This document shows, piece after piece, positions 44,101 through 56,480 of a stretch of DNA of 64,000 nucleotides. This stretch comes from Stereocaulon alpinum. Its lineage: Eukaryota > Ascomycota > Lecanoromycetes > Lecanorales > Stereocaulaceae. The notes beneath the pieces were generated by a model, which saw only the letters and a program-made list of their open reading frames with translations, made no database searches and was not told the origin of the DNA. The stretch covers positions 310,001 to 374,000 of the forward strand of contig JAEUBA010000012.1 of the NCBI GenBank assembly GCA_018257865.1, in the 5' to 3' direction. The translations under genes were made by a program, and so were the position numbers. Each line of letters starts with the position of its first letter. Position 1 is the first letter of the stretch.

Positions 44101-46164
44101 GGTAGGTACCGCTTTGGCGTTATTTGCGATCAAAGCGTCCTTGTCTCGAACCACAGAAGCAGCCTCCAGGACTTCCGCAAGGAATTGGTTCGACGATTGT
44201 CGAAGAACCTCCATGTGTTCGTCAGGCACTGTGTCTCTGTTCTTTTCAATGAACCCGTCCGACTCATATGTCACGTCTATAGCGTAATGGCAAACGGTGA
44301 AAGAAGACTTCCCAAACCTTGGCTTCTTGTAGTACTTCGACTTCTCGTTGGCAAAATTATGGTGTAGTTTCGTCACAAATTGCTCGTCAGATCCCATGGG
44401 TAAACGTGACTCCTCATCAAGGAGCGCGAGTACACCAAGCTTGGCCTCGATAAGGTCGATGCAAGGCTGATTGTCCGAGAAGTCGATGAATGTCCAATCG
44501 ATCTCTTCGCGGAGATATTCCTCCTGTTCCAGCTTGAAAACATGCTGATTGAATTCTTGCTGCAGTTTCTCATTCGCATAGTTGATACAAAATTGTTCGA
44601 AGGAGTTCTTGGCAAAATGCTCAAAACCGTAGATATCTAGGACTCCAATGAAGGTTGTGGCTCGACTGCTGACCTCCTCAGTGGCTAGACCAGCGTTGAT
44701 GTTTTCGACGAGCCAATCGAAAACCGCGGAGTATATGAATTTGGCAACTGAGTCGCGGACCACAACTGCTTGCTGTTGGGTAAGGTTTGACATAATTCGC
44801 TCACCCCTCGTGATGAGCTGCTTCTTAACGGTCCATTTGGCGAATTCTGCCGCATCGACACCCAACATCTGGCAAGCCTTAGCAAGTGAAGGCTCGGTGG
44901 ACGGGAGGACTGAATCAGTCCTCGTAGCTGTAATCTTGACATTGCCTAGATGAAGCAGTGCGCTGAGCAGGGCAAATATCTGTGACTGTTTATCTTGGCT
45001 GACTCCAATGGTCGATAACGATTGTCGGGTCGCATCGAATTCCGCTTTATCGTCCACCCCTTCTATGACTGGAGCGCCACCTTGATTTAAGTAATCAAAA
45101 TGTTCGACAGGAAGCAACCCCCAGTCTTGCCGCTCTGCTTCTGTAGCTCCGGCCACTAGCTGGTAAAAGATGTGATAGTTCCTTTCCTTTAGTGGTTGAA
45201 AGACCAGTCTTGAACGCTCGAGCAGGTATGTCCTTATCCGAGCACCAATAATTTCTGTTCTTTTGTCGAACATGATTTCAATGTATTTTCCAAATCGAGA
45301 TGAGTTGTCATTCCTTGTCGTCTTGGCGTTGCCAAATGCCTCCATGACAGGATTTGTTGCCAGGATCTGTTCTTCCGTCTCGCTCATTGCATCTGCTATG
45401 CCCTTGGCTCGTTTTCCTGGTTGGTCCGGCGACTCTCGAGTCGCGAAATATCTCATTATGTATTTGGCGCTGACTGTCTTACCTGCCCCAGACTCGCCGG
45501 AAACTACTATCGTCTGATTATTGTTGTCTCGCAACATGTCCCTATGAATGCTTAATAGGTAAATCGAGTGGATAGGATTGGAGATTCTTACACGAAAGCC
45601 TCTTCAGCTATGGCAAATAAATGAGGTGCTTGCGAGGATCTTTGCTTGCCAGCATAAACCTGGACCATACCAGGTACATATAGAGAGTCTACTCGAGCAA
45701 AAGGGTTAGTGGCGATCAGGACAATGCCACTGTATGTGTAGATCTCCTTTTGCGAGTACCGTAACCTGATCGCTTGGAGCACTGCCTTGACTTTAGTGAA
45801 GGCCTCATTCATCGCGCTAGTAGAGCAACGTACCTGCTGGCTCGTTGAGATGAGACAGATTTGTCAGGTCATCGCTGGCTTCTAGTATCGCTGGATTCAT
45901 TAGAGGAGGTAGGGAGGCATTGTTATCGTCCTGGAGGGCAGCAATTGTGGTCTCAATCGTCTTTGCCTATTTCACTATGAGTACAACCCTTGCCCAGAGA
46001 TCTATATACCAGTGGACAGTATTGCTCACCTCGCCGTTTGCCAGCCGGAAAAGCAGTTTGACCTTGTCCCCCTGAACATTTTTCGACTCCACCTCTGAGG
46101 CAACCCATCCCTCCGTAGGATCGGGTTGCCATGCCCTGGTCCCAACATCATAATTGTGTGCCAT
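41123..46164 (-). CDS. Class V myosin heavy chain (Myo2-like)
   Basis: Processive actin motor carrying vesicles and organelles to the growing tip. About six exons: 46164 to ~46030, ~45966-45838, ~45820-45590, ~45540-41696, a short exon at ~41640-41571, then the C-terminal exon to the stop at 41123. Order: the SH3-like N-terminus (MAHNYDVGTRAWQPDPTEGW); the motor with the P-loop GESGAGKT, switch-type sequences, NNQTIVVSGESGAGK and DIYGFEHFAKNSFEQFCINY; six IQ-like repeats (IQKVWRGHK, IQRSWRTRR and others); a coiled coil; and the C-terminal cargo-binding dilute domain (MDNLLSLLNNAFKAMKAYYL, PEGTLQLEHLMV, IRLSPNQIQKLLNQY). The second splice joins LSHLNEPA to VLQAIRLRYSQKE exactly as in relatives. 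About 1,570-1,600 residues. Confidence 0.95.
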
Positions 46165-46907
46165 GGCACCTCTAAAAAGAGGGGCTCCTGAAGCCCGCCA
46201 GTGTGGAAAACAATGCCCCGAATGTAAGCAAAGTTGCAGTTGATGGATAGATCAGCAAAGGATGAAGCGGTCTCTCTGGAAGCACTGTTCACCGCCAAGA
46301 GCTTTTAGTAAGTCAGACCAGAAGCCAAGGAAGCCCTTTGGTGCTGCTGGCGTAGGAGATGGTCGGAGTAGTAAAAAGTGGTCTGGCGGTAGGATTCGTT
46401 TTGGACTGATTGCGGCGGAAACCGAAGCGCGCTAAAAAAAGAGCGGCGGGGATCCATGTCAGGGGGGCCGCGTTTCTCCTTTCGCCGGCTTTGTGCTCAT
46501 CCACGCACCCATTGACATGCGGTAGATGCAGTAGCCTCCCTGCATGGTTCTTTTGCGCTTATGGTTGCCTCCTCGAAGCTTTTCATGCACTTCGTATAGC
46601 TCTACTGTCATAGGTCTATGTAAATCTATAGTTGTTTGTCTTTCTGTCTAAGGCTTCATATGTTGAAAACAGTCTCACCTACTGGCACTTAAAGTCGCAT
46701 CAATACCAACAATCCTGCTATTCATTCTCTCCGGACAACGATCCCTAAGTCCTTGACGAATGTAATAAAATTTATTACGCACATCGTGTTTCGGCGGGCC
46801 CGTTGAAGGCTACCAGAGGGTTTATCTCTCTAGCCTTGAAGCACCAGCAAGAGAGAAGTATCATGCTACAACGTCTTTGATGTTGAGATCTATGTGCAGA
46901 GTCGAGC
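46165..46907. other. Intergenic, myosin promoter side
   Basis: About 740 nt upstream of the myosin gene and downstream of 3-PGDH. No convincing gene. Confidence 0.5.
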
Positions 46908-48608
46908 TCAGTATAGTACCCGCGTCATGATTCGGGCTGGGAATCCATTAGCGCTCCGAGCGTCCAAGGCAAGAGGTGTTGAGACCCCCTTACAGCTTAG
47001 GCTCTCAAGCCTTTGATATATATCTTTGATCACTGTGACGTTGACATCACTAATATCGGCCATTAGATATGCAACCTGCCGAGCCGTCAGTATCACTTCT
47101 ATCTCTAAGTATAGGTAATGCGCACATCGCCTCTACTATCTGTCATTTGTTTGTCAACATTATGGTCGCCCAGAATTGCGTTAACTGTATACGTTAGCAA
47201 GGCTTGAAGACTATCAGCTTCGCTTCCGCTTACCTCCTCTCAAGACACCCGGAATATTCCGATGAATATAGATCACCCGCACGTGATTTGGCTCGTCCAT
47301 AGTCAAAGATCGCAAATTGACCTCGGGCATATTGACGGCTCCAAGCGTGATTCCCTCATTGACGTAGCGTACCAGCGCCTCACTAACTTCAATGCCAATG
47401 GCGCTCTGTGCCTCTTCTGTGCTCCCTCCTATGTGTGGGGTCAGGATGATGTTCTTGAGACTTCGCAGATCCTCTGCCCAGGGATTGAGCTCATTCGTGA
47501 AATAGTCCCCATTCCCAGCCGGCTCCGCTGGGTAAACATCCAGAGCGGCTCCAGCAATCTTCCCACTACGCATTGCGTCAATCAGAGCTGGAATATCGAT
47601 GACGCTGCCACGACTTGCGTTAATCAGGTAGCTTCCATCCTTCATATACCCCAGCTCTTTGCGTCCTATCATGTTCTTTGTTTCTGGCAATTCCGGTACA
47701 TGACAGGTCACGAAATCGGCAGTCCTCAGCATAGCCTCAAGCGTTGGTTGCTGCTTAGCGGTACCCAGGGCCATAAGGTTGACGGCGTCGTAGAAGATAA
47801 CGGTCATGCCAAACGCTTCAGCGAGGACGGAGAGCTGAGATCCAATGTGTCCGTAGCCTATTATGCCTAGAATCGATGAGACAAGAATTCCCTAGAGTGG
47901 GAGTGGTTGATACCGAGAGTCTTCCCACGTATTTCCCAGCAGCCATTGCTAACCTTGTTCCATGTCCCTTTGTGCATCTCATTTGAGCGGTCACCAAGCT
48001 GCCTAGCTAAAGAGATGATCTCTCCAATGACAAGCTCAGCGACACTCCGGGAGTTGCTAAATGGGGAGTTGAATACGGCAATGCCACGCTCCGCTGCCAC
48101 TTTCGTGTCGACTTGGTTCGTCCCTATGCAAAAGCACCCTACAACGATCAAATTCTTGGCCTCTCGAAGGACTCTAGCCGTAAGCTTGGTCTTGGACCGT
48201 ATGCCTATGACAGAGACATCCCTACGATTATCAGCTATATGGTCGTGTAGAGATAGAGCCTGATGCGTTACCCCACCGTATTTTCTCGATCAGTTCATCC
48301 TCCGGCAACGAACTTTTCAGAGCAGTGACTTGGTAGCCTTGAGATCTAAGTATATTTTGGCCAGTAGTGTTCACATTTTCCAAGAGCAAGATCTTGATTT
48401 CCTCCGCAGCGAAAGGCTTCAACTGTTTGTGCGAAGCTCCTCCGGTAGTGGTTCGTGTCAACGAGGTCCCAGTCTTGGTCCAAGGTGGGCCATGAAAGGT
48501 ACCTGTTGGAGATGTCGAGAGGCCGAGACTTGACGAGACCCGCCTTGCGAGCTCTGTTGTTGGCGGTTCTATGTCCAAGGCTTCCGTGACATCTAAGGCT
48601 GAAGACAT
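46908..48608 (-). CDS. D-3-phosphoglycerate dehydrogenase (serine synthesis)
   Basis: First enzyme of serine biosynthesis (yeast Ser3/Ser33), oxidising 3-phosphoglycerate with NAD+. ATG at 48608 (MSSALDVTEALD); the frame is open further up but only with a TTG. Then ILLLENVNTTGQNILRSQG, IGIRSKTKLTARVLREAKN, FCIGTNQVDTKVAAERGIAV and NSRSVAELVIGEIISLARQL. The Rossmann glycine motif IGYGHIGSQLS, PHIGGSTEEAQSAIGIEV with the catalytic His, and the small ACT-type C-terminal domain follow. The final exon supplies the invariant end SRIMTRVLY after a 65-nt intron that interrupts SLS. Multiple introns. The C-terminal ACT domain suggests serine feedback control, as in the family. Confidence 0.94.
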
Positions 48609-49199
48609 TTCTACTGTTCGAAATTGCCCAAAAGGCAAGTGAATATCTCAGGTATCGGAGGGTTTCTCGAGATAATCTACACTCGGGTAAACTCCGGCAT
48701 TGCGTGACTGACTCAAACCCCCACCTTCAATCTCACCCCACTCCGTCCCCAACGCTTCTCCTATAATGGACATTCATCCCGACTTTAAATGGAGAATTAC
48801 TTCTGTGCAACTACAACCGATATATGACGAAGTCGCTGAGTACGAAGACGAACAAAGTGTGCACTGGCAAGCTTCGTTACTTTCAGAAATCCGAATATTA
48901 CTCATATGAATTGTCCGTCAAGTCCTTTTTCTACATGTATGATGCATCTCGTTTCAATATACCCGGAGGTATGAATGGGAGCTGCAACATTATACATCCG
49001 GAGCATTGATACTCTTTCCTAGCAGTGTGAGATGTGCTCAAATCTCGGCAGATGAGCACGACGGCAATATGAGTTTGAAGGAACAACGGGAACCTTCAGG
49101 AATTAGAACAAGGTCTGCCCTTTCTTAGGGCATTTAGACCAAAGCAAGCCTATGATATGAGACCGATGTGTAGTAACACCAGAGAAAATGGAGCGTGAT
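48609..49199. other. Intergenic, 3-PGDH 5' flank
   Basis: 590 nt between the 3-PGDH start and the NAP1 stop. No gene seen. Confidence 0.5.
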
Positions 49200-50644
49200 C
49201 TAGCTTTGCTTGCACTCTGCAGCCTCCTGTTTAGGTTTTGAGTTATCATCCTAGTATGAGGGTTAGCTTCTGTAAAAGTGATACACGTATGTACACATAC
49301 TTCTTCATCCGATTCTTCTTCATCATCCCTCTCTTCACTGCCTTCCTCATCGTCGTCTTCATCATCTTCATCTTCAAAGTCGCCTTCTGCCAGGTCATCA
49401 TCCACTTCCTCAAATTGCAAAGCCTCTCCAGTAAACCAGTCGATTGCGCGAGGAATGAGCTTCTCTTTAATGTCCTCGCCCAGCTGGTAATCGAGCTCCA
49501 AGCGTTCTTCGACATCCGACGCGGCGTCATCATCGTCCGCTTCGGGAGCCTTTGGTGGATCGAAGAAGTTGAAGAAAGATTCTGTAGGAACGGTCTTCTT
49601 TACCACACGAGTTTGCTTAGTGTCTGCTGGATTGTTAGCATTTTGGTCCGTACGATTGAAACGCGGACGTTGACCCACTCTTGTTGCGCTGCTTCTTGCT
49701 CTCGACTCGCACAGTGAGGTCCTTGCTAGGCTTCCAGTCGATCTTGTCGCCTTCGGCGTGATCGTAGATGAATTCGCCTCCGTAGCCGCTCTCTTCCTGG
49801 TAGAAATACGTTTTCGTAATGATTTTGTTTGAGAAGAAATCGTTATCGGCAAATTCGAAGATCAGGCGGAATCCGGGTCGCTCAAGGTACTCCATACGTA
49901 TGTCTGTTAAGAATTTCAAGGCAGGTTCGTCGCGATCGGTAATCAGCTCCGCTAGAGATATCTGATTTTTCATTGCCGAAAGCCAGAATTCGGGGATGCC
50001 GGGAACGCCATGATCCATACTCTCGTCCGCCGCAGTATCTCCTTTGCCCTCGTCATTCTCTTCGTCATCCTGCTCGCCAGCCTGAATTTCAACCTCAGTG
50101 GGTTCTGCAGCTCCGTTGACGATCTTGGCTCGCTTCTCGTAAAGCGGTGTATACTTTGCAAAGTATTTCTTCTCGAGCTGGAGTACCTCCTCCTGGAATT
50201 CCCCCTCGAGCTTGGCATGCTCTTTTTGTACACCTTTGAGACCAGCCACGCGGCGGCGGACAGGAGCAGGGAGAGATTCGATGTATCCAGATGATCGGCC
50301 CACAAGACTACCAAGCTTGCCCTGAATCATCGAAACCAGCTTGGGATTTTGGGCAAATATGGAAGCAGCAGCCGCACGATCGAGGTCCTCTGCATCAGAC
50401 TAGTAAACATCTACACCGCTTGATACTGGTTAAGCATCATAGTTGAGCCTGTTTCACGTACCTTCATTGATAGTGGCTACCCCAGGCTGCTGAGCATGAG
50501 ATGATATTGGTGCATTATTGGCAGGAGTATTCTGAGGAGTCCTGTTACAGAGCCTGTTCAGCGATCCTTCTCTGCGGGAGGTCAGCTGGCAACTTACGGC
50601 GCGGTGGTAAGGTCGAGCTTCTTGTTGCGGATTGGCTCTGACAT
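49200..50644 (-). CDS. NAP1: NAP1, histone H2A-H2B chaperone
   Basis: Nap1 chaperones H2A-H2B and assembles nucleosomes. It also works in mitotic signalling. Start [15 protein letters not shown] (ATG at 50642-50644), then introns and the linker [20 protein letters not shown]. The fold itself spans [60 protein letters not shown] and [19 protein letters not shown]. After an intron come [20 protein letters not shown] and a long acidic tail ([20 protein letters not shown]). The last exon encodes [16 protein letters not shown]; the CKQS terminus is a CaaX-type farnesylation signal, as reported for fungal and animal Nap1 proteins. Confidence 0.95.
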
Positions 50645-51473
50645 ATTCACGTATTTAGGAATGTAGTAGAATGAGTCAGGGTGACTTCAGTGACGGAGGA
50701 ATTGTGTAGTGAGAGGTTGAGAAAATTTTAGTACGTAGCACCAGAGCTTTTGAGTTTTACCGTGTTGGACCGTGGTTCTTTGTCTGGGCACTAACTCGCC
50801 TCTCGCCTCCGCACTAAGATAAGGTTGCTGCTAAGCGCCATACGAGCGCTATTATTCTCTGCCCGAGGTGCCCCCGTAAACATCTGCATTCCTAATGCAC
50901 CTCGAAACGTTTACAGAGTTTTGACGTACATTCATCCTTACAGAGTACTCTTGAAATCATTGTGAGCTCCTACGCTATCTACTACCGAATCTGGTGAGGA
51001 CGTGGTTGTCATCGTAAGATCAAGCCTGGAAGACATGGGTTCCACGTGCGAAAGTCATTGTCTATGCTCGCGGTACCGTGGCAGGCTACACGCCTATTGA
51101 GGCACAAATCCATTTGTGCGTTGTAGGAGGAAGGTACAAGGGAATAGAGCTCGAGGAACAGTAGTTCTAGATGCAAAATGGAAAACTCGTCCCCTCGGCC
51201 AGTTCTTTATGCTCGCCGCAGCCGCGATAGGAACAATAACAGAAGCAGCATCCTGAGCTATACAAACCATAATGGCTCTGTGTACCGTCGGGATTCCAAT
51301 ATCAGCAAGTAAGGCACTTCTGAAGAGATTGGACGTGCAAACAGCTCTAATGCCTTCACAGTGCCAGCTTCGTCTCTGATGTCGAAATGGCCCAGGAAGA
51401 GGTCTGCATTTCGAACTTCCTAATTGTATATTCTGATTATAAGGGCTGACCACGTCAGGTCTTCTCGGGTCCC
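50645..51473. promoter_or_regulatory. Divergent promoter region NAP1/P5B ATPase
   Basis: About 830 nt between divergent start codons. I see no gene. The minus-strand frame at 51094-51495 overlaps the ATPase start and is a shadow. Confidence 0.45.
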
Positions 51474-54400
51474 ATGTCCGAGAGTGTCCCTTCAAGTATT
51501 ACCGGCTTTGCCCACCGGCGCCCAAGAGCAGACTCGATAGCTAGTTTCACGTATTTTCAGGAAGACGATGAATCTCCAGAATGGTCTGATGACCAGGCTA
51601 TCGTAGACGAGGATGAGGAAGACCAAGACGTCGCCAATCAGGCACAAGGAGACCTAGATTTCGACCTAGAATCAGGCTTGTCATCGCCCAAAAGACGAAA
51701 GTCTTCAGGATACTCCAGGACATCTGCAGAAAGCCCGCTTCTGGCTCGTCATGATTCGGCCAAGACCGACGCGAGTGGCCATGGCCGAGGGTCTAGGTCC
51801 AGTCAAAAGATATATGTAGTAGCTGAGGACATGACCATTGTGGTGGCAGGATTCAGCACACAAACGTTAGGCTTCATGTTGTACTTGTCGTGTTGTGTAC
51901 TATCACTAGGACTGGGATTTCTAATTCTTCGATGGCTTCCGCGCTGGCGAGTCGGTTTGACTGGGTCGCCAAAACCCCTACGGGAATGCGACTGGGTTGT
52001 TGTTGAGGTGAGACTGCTATCTCGCCACCGAGGGTCAAAATCCACAGCTAAAGTCGGTCAGAATCAATGGGGTGAATTTGCAGTGCATAACGTTATCAAA
52101 TCGCCTTATGGACACCCAGCTTCGACGGTGTTTGGCTTGAGAGAAAAGAACGGCTATTCTCCTGATTATGATGAAGATGACGACCCTGTGCTGACCCATC
52201 TGCGCTTCCTCGACTACCGCTACATAAGGTTCTGTTTTCACCCCTTGAAGGACAAATTTGTCCTATGTAGCGACTGGAAAGATCCCAACTGGACGGACGT
52301 GAAGTCTATCAGGGCTGGTCTCGATAGTGACGAACGACTTAGGCGGGAGCGAGTTTTTGGCGCAAATGAGATTGAGATAGAGCGTAAATCCATTCTCCAG
52401 CTACTTGTCGATGAGGTGAGTGTCGGCCATTGCGAGTAGTCTATATCTCGCTGATCATGCCTAGGCGTTTCATCCTTTCTACATCTTCCAGATTGCAAGC
52501 TTGATCCTTTGGTCTCTCGACGATTATTATTATTATGCAGTTTGCATCTTCCTCATCTCAGTCGTCAGCATAACCACAACTTTAATTGAGACTAGAGCTG
52601 TAAGTCGGAGAAATCATTATGCGCTTTGTATACTGACAGTTTAGACTATGAAACGTCTCCGCGAAATATCTCGTTTCGAGTGCGAAGTCAGAGTATTACG
52701 CAATGGCTTCTGTTAGTATTCTCTTCGACCTTAATGCCAATCGACTTATCTTTCAAAGGGCGACAAGTGGAGAGTGCCGAACTCGTACCAGGAGATGTAT
52801 ATGAAGTCTCCGATCCATCGTTGACACAATTTCCTTGCGATAGTCTACTGTTGGCCGGAGACTGTATTGTTAATGAAAGCATGCTTACTGGTACTGAGAC
52901 ATAGCTTTTCGAGACGGTGTGTATGTGGGCTTACAAAGACACTAGGCGAGTCTGTGCCTGTCTCGAAGGTACCAGCGACGGACAAATCACTTCAATTGTT
53001 GAGCGTGAGCGCGAGCACGATGAACGGCGAAGTCGCCAAGCACTTTCTTTTCAGTGGCACGAAGATTATACGAGCAAGGCGCCCCCAGGAAGGGCAGGAT
53101 GATGAGGCCGTAGCATTAGCGATCGTCGTACGGACTGGCTTCAATACCACGAAAGGTGCTCTCGTTCGCTCAATGCTGTTTCCAAAGCCTGCAGGCTTCA
53201 AGTTCTACAAAGATGCATTCCGCTACATATCGTTCATGGCTGGGATCGCAGGAATTGGTTTCATCGCCTCATTCGTCAACTTCATACGACTTCAGGTGAG
53301 CATTAGGACAGGCGTCAGTTGTGTCATCCGCTGACGCCGAAAAGCTGGCCTGGCATTTGATCATCATCCGTGCGCTAGACTTGATTACAATCGTTGTACC
53401 TCCTGCATTGCCAGCAACTTTGTCTATTGGGACCAATTTCGCGCTGTCGAGATTAAAGAAGAAGAACATTTTCTGCATCAGCCCTCAAAGGCTAGTTTGA
53501 ATTCAATGAGCTTCATACATGTATCTGACCTCAATGCTAGGGTCAACGTCGGCGGAAAGTTAGACGTGATCTGTTTCGACAAGACCGGAACCCTCACTGA
53601 AGATGGTCTCGACGTATTGGGGGCAAGAGTGGTCCATCGCCCAGCAATGAGGTATTGTAGAACGCTATCAGTGCACAAGTCAATTACTGATTGTCTCTAG
53701 GTTCAGCGACGTCCTTGGCGACTCCTCGACACTCCTACCTGGTGCAGCCTACGAGCGAGATCCAACAGTGGACTATGAGATTCACAAAGCTGCCCTTTAT
53801 ACTATGGCAACCTGCCACTCCTTGCGCAACGTAGATGGGGAGCTGATTGGGGATCCTCTCGATGTCAAAATGTTCGACTTCACGGGCTGGTCATTCGAGG
53901 AGCTCGCACAGAAAGCGAACATCGCCGATGATGAAGACGTTCAAAACAGCCCTTCTGCAATCGCAAGGCCACCCCCAGGCATGGAGTATGGCATTGACGA
54001 AACGCATGAACCCACAGTAAGCACTATCGGAATATGTCATCTATAGGCATCTCACTGATCGCTTCCAAAGAACAAACGAATCGAATTAGGGATCCTGAAG
54101 TCCTTTGAGTTTGTGTCGCAATTACGCCGCGCTAGTGTTGTTGTTGGTCAATCTGGCTCCTCTGGTGGCGACATCTATGTCAAAGGGGCACCCGAATGCA
54201 TGTGGGACATCTGCCGGGAGGACAGTTGTAAGTTTCCTCAGAGCACAGAATCCTTGAATGTCACAGACTGATCTCATCACGACAGTCCCTGTAGACTACG
54301 AGGAGCTGCTCGGCTTCTATACTCACAGAGGATTTCGCGTCATCGCCTGTGCCACTAAGCACATCACAACGCTGAACTGGGCCAAAGTGGAAAAGCTGAC

Positions 54401-56229
54401 GCGTCATGACGCCGAATCTGAGCTCGAATTTCTCGGGTTTATCATCTTCGAAAACAAATTGAAAGAGGCCACGACGGACGTGATCGAGGAACTCAACGAG
54501 GCTGACATTCGCAAGGTCATGTGCACTGGAGACAACATACTCACAGCCATCAGCGTTGCAAGAGAATGTCATCTCATTAATCGCACTGCTCACTGCTTTA
54601 TTCCTCATTTCCTAGAAGGTTCGTACTCCGCAACGTCTTCCATCCTGACAAGTCTGATCGCCCTCTAGGCGATTTCAAGGATCCCAGAGCTCGATTGAAA
54701 TGGCAGAGTGTTGATAACTCTCTATTTGAATTGGATGAGCACACTCTCATGGTATGTCCGGTAGATTGAGGAAGGCTTCCCGTTCTGATTAGTACAGCCA
54801 CTACCGCCACCGTCGCAAAGTGATGCCTCACTACCATATGACGTGTCTAACATTCGAAACTACTGCCTTGCAGTGAGCGGCGATGTCTTCAGATGGATCA
54901 TCGAATTTGCGAGTCAGGACGTCCTGAAGAGGGTGAGTACCATTATGATTCGGTGTCTTGCAACCCAGCTAAGTAGATACAGATGCTTGCTCGTGGTCAA
55001 GTTTTTGCAAGAATGTCACCTGATGAGAAGCACGAATTGGTGGAGAAGCTTCAAAGCATAGATTATTGCTGCGGCTTTTGTGGTGATGGTGCCAATGATT
55101 GTGGCGCACTCACAGCTGCGGATGTGGGCATATCGCTGTCTGAGGCTGAGGCCTCCGTTGCAGCTCCATTCACCAGCCGAGTATTCGACATATCATGCGT
55201 ACCGGAAGTCATAAGGTGAGTTTTTCATCGCTTTGGAGTTCAGAGATCTTGTGCTAATACACCGAGTAGAGAAGGGCGTGCTGCTCTTGTAACCAGTTTT
55301 TGCTGTTTCAAATACATGAGTTTGTACTCTGCGATCCAATTCACCTCTGTCAGCTTCCTATATACTTCTGGCTCGAATTTGGGAGATTTCCAGGTAAGGA
55401 CCGCTGGCCGATAGCCCTGATTCATCAGGCTAACAGACAGATAGTTTCTGTTTGTAGATATATTCTTAGTGCTGCCAATTGCCATCTTCAGTAGGCATGA
55501 CCAAAATTATAAGTCACTGTCTGGCAGCTGATTACCTACTAGTGGGATGGACAGGACCCTATCCGAATCTGTGCAAAAAACGCCCAACAGCAAGTCTAGT
55601 CTCTCGTAAAGTCTTGACTCCTTTGCTTGGGCAAATCCTGCTTTGTATACTTATACAAGCGATCGGTTTCAAGGTCGTGCAACGACAGTCATGGTTTGTC
55701 AGCCACAGAGACCAACTCCAATGGCTACTGATTTACACTACTCAGGTACTCTCCTCCTCAGCTGGATACAGAGAAGTCCAACGTCAAGAACTCGCAAAAC
55801 ACGACTTTGTTCTTGGTCTCATGTTTCCAATACATATTCTCCGGAATTGTCCTTAGCGTTGGTCCGCCATTCAGGCAGTCTATGAGAACGAATTGTGAGT
55901 GAATCGATTGCACAGATGTGGTCCTGGCTAATCGTGATATAGTGCCTTTCGTGGTCACTGTTGTAGCAGCTTCATTGTTCACTACTTACATGCTGTTCGA
56001 CGCTGGGACCTGGCTTTTTGACCTGATGGGTTTGACGCTGATGTCTGTTCATTTCAAGATATTTCTTCTGGTCCTGGCACTGGGTGGATTTGCATGTGCG
56101 TGGATAGCAGAGAAACGAGTGTTCCGTTGGGTAGCGCGCTTCTTTGGGAAGTTACATGACAAGCTGTGGCCTAACAGGCGAAAGCAGCGGAAGGAGTACA
56201 AGTTGCTACTAGAAGACATGCGGATTTAG
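51474..56229 (+). CDS. YPK9: P5B-type cation/polyamine ATPase (Ypk9/ATP13A2 family)
   Basis: Vacuolar/lysosomal P-type ATPase of the P5B subgroup; human ATP13A2 exports polyamines from lysosomes. Many short introns (more than ten). Start [20 protein letters not shown], an acidic cytosolic N-terminus, and a membrane hairpin. NESMLTG joined by splicing to ESVPVSK gives the TGES motif. The P5B signature [12 protein letters not shown] sits in membrane segment 4 (P5A would have PPELP). Then CISPQR spliced to [20 protein letters not shown] with the phosphorylated Asp, [20 protein letters not shown], and the last helices including [19 protein letters not shown] and [16 protein letters not shown]. 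The junction at 53490/53541 needs a GC-AG intron (see findings). The start is fixed by the ATG just after an upstream stop. The gene looks intact. Confidence 0.93.
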
Positions 56230-56480
56230 ATAGAAGCGTACCGCTAAAGAGCAAACAGTCTTTACCTAAGAGACTAAAAAGTCTCAATGACGCGTGCTCG
56301 AGTAGTGAGTCCAATCTGAGGCCTAATACGAATACGAGACCATTCGATAACCACGTAGACTTGCGCCTTTCAACCTGATTCGATGCCATATTAATACCTA
56401 GAGCCGGCCGAGTTTCTCTCACCTTACTAATTGTTCAATCTGAGAAATTTTCTTAGATCCCACAATTAGACGGAATAGCA
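56230..56480. other. Intergenic
   Basis: About 250 nt between the ATPase stop and the methyltransferase gene. No gene. Confidence 0.5.

Noticed and set aside
51094..51495. 133-codon minus-strand frame upstream of the ATPase
   Set aside because: Overlaps the ATPase start and promoter; composition and lack of homology point to chance.
52867..53334. Possible frameshift in the P5B ATPase before ESVPVSK
   Set aside because: A normal intron (GTACTG...ACTAG) joins MLTG to ESVPVSK in phase, so the gene is intact here.
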